A program made the translations under genes and the position numbers. A stretch of DNA of 64,000 bases from Manis javanica (lineage: Eukaryota > Chordata > Mammalia > Pholidota > Manidae), in assembly GCF_040802235.1 (NCBI RefSeq), contig NC_133158.1:14472001-14536000 (forward strand), given 5' to 3'. Below, piece after piece: positions 58,201 through 64,000 of the stretch. The notes beneath the pieces are model-generated. The model had not been told where the DNA came from. It searched no databases and worked only from the letters and a program-made list of their open reading frames with translations. The stretch's first letter is position 1, and every line of letters starts with the position of its first letter.

Positions 58201-60704
58201 TTTCACTGTACTTTTTGTTGTCTAACATAATATATTGTTTTCAATTTTTTTTTTCCAGGGAAAAATTTTGAAATGTCACCTTTTTTCTTATTTTTCCCAT
58301 TATAAGATATGAGGAACTGTCTAATGTGCTTAGCTTTGAAAAAAAACTGTTTAGCCTATTGCAGACTAGTATTCTGGCAAAGATGGTGCAGTAGAATAGA
58401 AGAGTGACTCTGATAAGACATTTGACCCAAGGTTCTGATTTGTGATAATGCTTTCCTGTGCTTGTCTCTTGGCACACTTCACTTGCTCCAACACTGAATG
58501 CAGTGTTGATAATACCAATAACATCCATATTCATCTTCTTTTTCTTAATTGCTTATATATAAATGTTTTCCTCACACTATTACCTTAATAAAACAAGGAA
58601 AAGGAGCAACTTCTGTGTAGATAGATATGAATTTTTAGCTCATCCCATTTTTAAAAATTATATTCTTTGTTCTAATTTGACTTATAATTTCCTACGAATG
58701 CCTGAGCTTATTTGTCTAAACTTCAATATAAAGTTTATTTTCTAGGAGTAATAGAAGCAGAGGCATGATTTGTGTTTGTTGATCTTGCCAAAAAAAGGGA
58801 ATATAAGAAATGGATGTATGATTTGAGTATGGTTGGGTGGGTTATGTCATCCAGTGTGATGAAGGTCTCTCTGCACGTACTTTGGTCTTACTGATTACCC
58901 TGTTAGCTGATGGAGACAGAATTAATTTTAAGACTCCCAACTGGAAGGTGAAGTTGTATATTAACATAAGTACTAAAGCAAAGTAACAATGAATTAATAG
59001 AATTTCAGGGTTGGAGTGAACATTGTTTAATCCAGGGTTTTATTTTACATCAGTAGAAGCTGAGGCTCTGAGGGTTTTCTTAATTCCCATCATTGATTTA
59101 AAGTTATTAAAGAGGACATTTGATTTTAAAAAACAACTTTTATGTGTCATCTTCCCTGTCTATGAGAAATTTTTAGGGGTAGTGTATGTTAGAAAGTTTT
59201 AATTTCTATCTTCTTCATTAAGAATCCTTTTACAGGGTAGTTAATAAGGGTACATGATGTACAAGCAAAAGATAATAGTCCAATAACAAGCTATTTTAAG
59301 AAAAATTGAAATTACAGTGTCACTATTATTAAGCAGGCAGTTTAATTTGTAGATAAGAGTAAACCTAGTTTGAAACAGTTTTCAAAGGGAGGCTCAGTTT
59401 AGAAGTAGGTATTTCTAATCTAAACAAGCCTCTTTATATAAATAAACTTGACATGAATAGTTGGAAGCTTATATTGCCTATCTGTGGCCATTGAAGTATC
59501 ATTTAATCTGTTCCTAAAGGGTTCAGATTTTTATATCAAGGGTTTTATACAAATATTTTCATTAGGCAAAGTCTTGCAAATCTCCACTAGTTTAATTCTT
59601 TCAGACATTTTATTTTGGCAGTCTGACTCAACACACCCTTTTATTACAAAATAGAATTGAAACTGACTCAAAGACAACTCCATAAACCATGTGTATATTT
59701 TCTGTCATATTAAAGCTATATTTTCTCCTCTTGAACATTTGTTATACATCAACACTAAAGTAAACACACCAGTGGTCCAGAAACCAAGTCTGAACAATTC
59801 CATGGATTATCTTCTAACTAACTAGCACATGAATTTATAGTGGCTTATTCATGATGAAGCTATATATGTATTTTGATCTTACTTGCTAATCATTAGTAAT
59901 AAGGCCTTTTTAGAGTTGGCTTAAAATAAATTTTCTGAAATATGTAATAGGATAGAATAAATGGAACCGAGCTTTTAACTATTATTGTGCCAACAAGCCA
60001 AAGTAACTCATCAACTCCCCATTACAAATACTCCAATTCAACAATCCCCTGTACTATTATGTGTTATGTTGTACCATGGAATGAAGAAGTTTTAAGCTAT
60101 TTTATACTGTTGAATGTATCTCTGGAGATTATAAGTGAGATGTTTTAGAAAGTGAAACATTTGAAAAATTATGCTCTTTAGTCTTTAACAGACAACCAAA
60201 AGACATATAAATTTACGTATCTTTTTTTTTTCTTTTTTAGGAGAATTTTTCCTCTTCTATGAGCCTCAAAAAGACTACTGGGGTTTTTTAACCCCGATGA
60301 CTGTGCCTAGAATCCAGGGCTTAGCAGCTGTATACAAGGACTCTATCTACTACATAGCTGGAACCTGTGGAAATCATCAACGTATGTTTACTGTAGAAGC
60401 CTATGATATTGAACTCAATAAATGGACTCGTAAGAAGGACTTTCCATGTGATGAGTCCATAAACCCGTACCTGAAACTGGTACTTTTCCAGAATAAACTC
60501 CATTTATTTGTTCGAGCTACTCAAGTGACTGTTGAAGAACATGTCTTCAGAACCAGCAGAAAAAATTCCCTTTACCAGTATGATGACATCGCTGACCAGT
60601 GGATGAAAGTTTATGAGACACCTGATCGACTCTGGGACCTTGGCCGGCATTTTGAGTGTGCTGTTGCTAAACTTTATCCTCAGTGTCTTCAGAAAGTCCT
60701 CTGA
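52208..60704 (+). CDS. KBTBD8: KBTBD8, kelch repeat and BTB domain-containing protein 8 (complete, 4 coding exons)
   Basis: Joining 52208-52223, 52756-52966, 56519-57633 and 60241-60704 gives 1806 nt, i.e. 601 codons plus stop, the family's normal length. All three introns have GT/AG ends and the split codons rejoin cleanly (Asp6, Arg76, Gly448). Residues about 40-145 form the BTB domain (LTDIVVEV, then HRNVLAAISPYF), about 150-255 the BACK domain, and about 300-595 the Kelch repeats (IYIAGGY, MYAIGGRVYEG, IYYIAGTCG). Established for the family: the BTB/BACK part binds CUL3 and the Kelch propeller binds substrate; the CUL3-KBTBD8 ligase monoubiquitylates NOLC1 and TCOF1 and guides neural crest specification. 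The start ATG has G at -3 and G at +4; Met27 is a weaker alternative. No frameshift or premature stop is seen, so the gene looks functional. Confidence 0.97.
52224..52755 (+). other. KBTBD8 intron 1
   Basis: A short 532-bp intron, GTGGGT to CCTAG, still within the GC-rich island for most of its length. Long open frames on both strands here are a by-product of GC richness. Confidence 0.85.
52756..52966 (+). CDS. KBTBD8: KBTBD8 coding exon 2 (N-terminal half of BTB)
   Basis: The acceptor is TTTTCTCCTAG ending at 52755 and the donor is CAG|GTACGA at 52967. The exon encodes residues 6-76: a Ser/Pro-rich N-terminal tail, then the start of the BTB fold including DEGQLTDIVVEVDHGKTF. The last two bases, AG, complete Arg76 with the first base of exon 3. 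Confidence 0.95.
53165..53385. mobile_element. Ancient hAT-type DNA transposon remnant
   Basis: Short self-complementary ends are visible: ACCCAATATGGCAGCC near the start and GTGGCTGCCACACTG with TTGGACAGTACTG near the end. This pattern of CACATATGGCT and GGACAGTACTG fits a common non-autonomous mammalian hAT family; the exact family name is not certain. Confidence 0.5.
54195..54390 (-). repeat. MIR SINE, reverse orientation
   Basis: The reverse-complement MIR layout is visible in order: CACTGGGCTAAGC, then AAAAACTGAGGC, TTAACTGACCTGCC, AACTAGTAAGTGGCAGAG and CAGAGCCAGGCTGC. Confidence 0.75.
56519..57633 (+). CDS. KBTBD8: KBTBD8 coding exon 3 (rest of BTB, BACK, first Kelch repeats)
   Basis: The acceptor CTTTCTAG ends at 56518; the donor G|GTAGGT begins at 57634. 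This 1115-base exon encodes residues 76-448: the second half of BTB (MFTSGL, then ILNYAYTS-like LNYAYTSRV), BACK (YIRKKFL through IRFPLMED), and the first Kelch blades (ISPDNDIYIAGGY-type motif, then LVYCCGKMYAIGGR). Translation past the donor runs into a stop at 57666, which is intronic read-through and not a real end. Confidence 0.97.
57634..60240 (+). other. KBTBD8 intron 3
   Basis: A 2.6-kb AT-rich intron, GTAGGT to TTTTTTAG. Apart from the polypyrimidine tract before the acceptor I see no recognisable repeat or gene in it. Confidence 0.85.
60241..60704 (+). CDS. KBTBD8: KBTBD8 coding exon 4 (C-terminal Kelch repeats, stop)
   Basis: A long polypyrimidine tract and TTTTTTAG precede 60241. 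The exon starts with GA, completing Gly448, then EFFLFYEPQ, and ends with LYPQCLQKVL and TGA at 60702-60704. It encodes residues 448-601, the last Kelch blades (IYYIAGTCG, NKWTRKKDFP, LHLFVRATQ). The true frame starts at 60241, upstream of the first in-exon ATG at 60297. Confidence 0.96.
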
Positions 60705-61164
60705 TGAGTAGCAGGCCTTAGTTGAGCTCACTGGCATCTCATGCTTGAGGAAACTTGGTCTTTCAATGATTCAAGAAGTGCTGTCAGTATTTAAGAGAGC
60801 TGAGAGAGTTTGTTCATGGAAGTGGGTGCTCTTAAAGATAATGGTGGGTGGGCTTTCATTTCATCCTTGTGATGTTTTCATTTCATTAAGCAAAGGGTAA
60901 CAAAGTGCAATTATCAGCCTTTTTTTTTCCCTGGTGTAAAAGTGATCATTTTCATTCTAGAATTTTGTGATAGTCACTGAGCTACCAGATGAATCAACAA
61001 CTATGCACTCCTACAAGAGCAGTTAGGGTATTAACTGGTTAGAGATATCCAAACTAGTTTGATGTGACTTTATTTTAAATACGGGTAAAAATCTGAGGCA
61101 ATATCACTAGGATTTTAGCTGTGACCTCTCTAACACAGAGAAGCACTAACTTAGATCCTCTTTC

Positions 61165-61225
61165 TTAATATGTAAATATATATATGTACACACACACATA
61201 TATATGTATATATTTGTGTACTGTT
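61165..61225. repeat. TA/CA microsatellite in the 3' UTR
   Basis: Mixed TATA and ACACAC run within the predicted KBTBD8 3' UTR. Confidence 0.8.
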
Positions 61226-63479
61226 TTCAAGTGTACTGAGATGTAAGTGTGTTCTGTTATGAGACACATTGGAGGAAAAGCAAATCCGTCTCAAAGAGCT
61301 TTTAGTCTGTTTCTTGTTTCCCATGTATATTTAAGAAGTAGCAGTTTTCTGTTGATAAGTTTTCAAGTGCTAAACTAACACTGTCATTTTTCAAAACCCT
61401 GAAAAGGGTTCAGTTTCCCAGGTGGCTGGTGCTAGTGTAAGTTAATTCATGTGTATAGCTAGGTAGATTTGAAATGTCTGAGCCTATGCTTACCTATCAA
61501 ACTGGGATGTTAGTTTTGTGGCCATAGTACTTTACCTGTTAAACTCTTGTGATTTCATAATATTCTCTATTTCTGTGATAGCAACATATGGCCAGTAATT
61601 GGTTAAAGTGGGCTCAGAAAAGTTGAGAACATTATACTCATTTTGCACTAACAGGTCATTCTGTTGTCTGACCACCTCTCCCATCCTCCACCTGTCCATT
61701 CATTATTGGTACAATGAAAGGTAATTTATTTGTCTTCCGCACAGAGCATAATGTGAAGTTTTACACTTACTTGTAAACTTCCATTTTCCAGAAACATAAA
61801 ACTCCTTCAGTGGTCTAACTTAATGGCTTTATGTTACATATGAGAATTAAAACTTCAGTTTTTTTTCTTTGCACTTAACAGTAATGAATATTTTTACATT
61901 GAAAACCTTGTTCTAGGTGAAACTGATTGAGAATGAAAAGAGTGAGTGATAGAACCATAGCATTAAAGGTACTAAGTCATTTTTCAGATTCAGTTAGGAA
62001 TATTAACATAAATGACAACCCAACTCGTTTGTCATACCTGAGGTAGATACTTGGATCAGTAACTTATTTTGTCCTCTGCCTAGAGTAATTGATAAAGGAT
62101 ATAAGTGTAGCCCAGAGTCTGTCCTCAACTAGAACATTTTGATTCTCTTGAAGAAAACAAACTGGCATGGTTTGTATTAAAAACTCTTGCACAAATTGTA
62201 ATGTGATACTGTGAAACGAATTTAAAACATTGCCTCTTTGCATCACATACCTCGTTTTTCAGAAACTTTCCAAACTGCTTGTCCTAGACCTCTACAAGTA
62301 GGGAATGTTATCTGAAGCAGAATTTAAAATGGACAGCATTTATAGAATTAACATTTTAAAATCCAGTCTTGGCAAGTTAGATGTGTGGTTTCTGGTTATT
62401 GGCCTTGAAAGTGTGTCTATAATCTGTTTATGAACTTTGTCAACCAATAATCTATTTTTGATCTCCAGTTTTTCTTTGTCTTCGTGATTTTTGGGGCTAT
62501 TTCTGTGTTCTTTGAAGCATCTTTTCAGTGTTTTATTGTAGAACACAGGAAAAAACAAGTAACTTGCAAGACATGTTCATGGAATTTATTTTTGAAAGCT
62601 TAGTTGACTAAGATGTCCTGCCACTTTTTGACAATCTTCTGTATTTATTTAGATAAATGTGCTACTTGAAAATATGACATAAAGCATTAAGACAGCAATT
62701 TACATGTGCTGTCTGATATACAGGAGTGTAACATACTGTGGTTAATACTGCAGCAGATTTAGTTTGTTGATCTGCACAACAGTTGAGTCTTTTGTTATAA
62801 CAATTTATACTGAGGGTATAATCTGAGCACAGTGTGTCAAAGCCAAGGTTTAGAATTTGCTGTAGGAATAGAATATATATTGAATTTTGTATGAAGAACT
62901 ATTTGTTAAAATTATATAACTGGGATATTTTGCTACTTTTAAAATGATTTCAGAAGAAGTCCTAGAAAACTAAGATTAGTAATATGTGTGGGTATATGTT
63001 TAAATATTTAAGGTACTTTTGCATAGTGTGATGAGAATATAAGTAAAAGGCACAATGGGTACTACAGAATTCAAATTTAGGTTAACATATGCCAGTCCCC
63101 CTGTAACATTGTTTTTGCCCTTGAAGAATGTATGTAGCACTTTCCTATATATTTTTTACAATTGAAGACTGGACTTGGTCTAGCAATGTTATAGGAAAGT
63201 AGAAATTGTGTTCTTTATTTTCCATCTTTATTCTCTGTTACTGTACAAAGTTGATGCTTAAGCATCGAGCTGGTTTCACTGGTGCATGAGAAAAAGTGGA
63301 TGTGATCTGCAAGGAATTGGATTCCCTGTGTGAAGCAGTTAAAAATGGCATTCAATGTTCAGTGCTCAGGTATGTAGTAAGTACTGTAGTCCTTTGGGGG
63401 CAAATGTGTAGATATTTTTAAACATTTTGCCATAATTGCACAATTTTTTGCATTTTTACCTGATGGCATTGTTTCTTGT

Positions 63480-63485
63480 AATAAA
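63480..63485 (+). terminator. Polyadenylation signal of KBTBD8
   Basis: AATAAA, with a GT-rich element about 25 bp downstream, predicts cleavage near 63500-63510. Confidence 0.75.
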
Positions 63486-63689
63486 ACCTTTTCTGATTGA
63501 AAACTTCCATTGTTGTCAGTGACCTCTGACTTATAACTTTTGCAGAAAATTTAGCAAAAATTATGAATACCTTATATCATGGTAGAATGGAAGAAAAATG
63601 TATCAAGTACCTGGCCTCTGATACAAAATGAACTAGTTAATATCACCTTATATAATGCTCTTTAAACTCTGAGGCAAGCTTACTCACAC

Positions 63690-64000
63690 CAGTAACTCAT
63701 TTGTTTCATCTGTTCTAGCCCAGACTCTTGTTATTCTACTCCTCTCTCTCTTACTTCCAAACCAAACCATTAGGAAAGGCTGTTGCCTCTTCCTTCAAAA
63801 TGTACCTAAATGCTAACCACAGACCACTTACACCACTATCACCCTGGTCTGAACTAGCCTATAACCTGCCTGCTTCCATGCAGCATTGCCACTGAACTGG
63901 TCTGTCTTGTCTCCTTTGCCCCCTTGGAATCTATTGTGTTCTCCACAGAGTAGCCAAAGTGATCCTGTTAAAACATAAGTCAGATTGCATCCCTCTTCTG
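63690..64000 (+). repeat. L2 LINE fragment, cut by the window end
   Basis: L2-type wording is visible: GGTCTGTCTTGTCTCC, then ATCTATTGTGTTCTCCACAGAG, GCCAAAGTGATCCTGTTAAAA and CATAAGTCAGATTGCATC. The 3' end lies beyond the window. The 63506-63689 gap before it holds nothing I recognise. Confidence 0.65.

Larger units (their letters stand above)
60705..63505 (+). other. KBTBD8: KBTBD8 3' untranslated region
   Basis: About 2.8 kb from the TGA to just past the only strong poly(A) signal, AATAAA at 63480-63485, which is followed by GT-rich CATTGTTGTCAGTG. The stretch is AT-rich with a TA/CA microsatellite at about 61165-61225. It has no long open frame. Confidence 0.75.

Noticed and set aside
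1..64000. tRNA, rRNA, snRNA genes, CRISPR arrays or prokaryotic features
   Set aside because: Looked for on both strands; none seen, and the DNA is clearly mammalian.

Overview
The window is mammalian genomic DNA: AT-rich, intron-bearing and dense in old mammalian repeats (MIR, L2, MER5A, MER2/Tigger, several ages of L1). I saw no primate Alu, rodent B1/B2, carnivore tRNA-Lys SINE, ruminant BovB/Bov-tA or equine ERE copy. The youngest LINE tail and this absence of young SINEs would fit a lineage such as pangolins, but that is a weak inference.

One protein-coding gene is recognisable. KBTBD8 (BTB-BACK-Kelch substrate adaptor of CUL3 ubiquitin ligases) lies on the plus strand in four coding exons: 52208-52223, 52756-52966, 56519-57633 and 60241-60704. 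The exons join in frame with GT/AG junctions to give a complete 601-residue protein. Its promoter sits in a CpG island at about 51.8-52.6 kb with a ZNF143-like site, CCAAT boxes and a GC box. The 3' UTR is about 2.8 kb and ends just after the AATAAA at 63480.

The first 51 kb is 5' flank without a convincing protein gene. It holds nested LINEs (1.8-3.5 kb), runs of MIR/L2 (26.9-30.8 kb), hAT and Tigger remnants, MaLR-like LTR pieces, a GC-rich patch at 26.3-26.8 kb, and candidate CTCF sites.

The most unusual region is 34.68-41.74 kb. A young class I (gammaretrovirus-like) endogenous retrovirus lies on the minus strand (LTRs 40096-40588 and 34712-35201, 4-bp target duplication ATTT, tRNA-Pro-type primer binding site, polypurine tract). 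It keeps a leader, only eight codons of gag and an open transmembrane-envelope segment, but about 3.3 kb of non-coding AT-rich sequence replaces gag-pol and most of the surface envelope. It was inserted into one arm of a nearly identical 280-bp inverted duplication (other arm 41458-41735), which itself carries part of a solo LTR inserted in an older repeat. The order of events can be read directly from the sequence.
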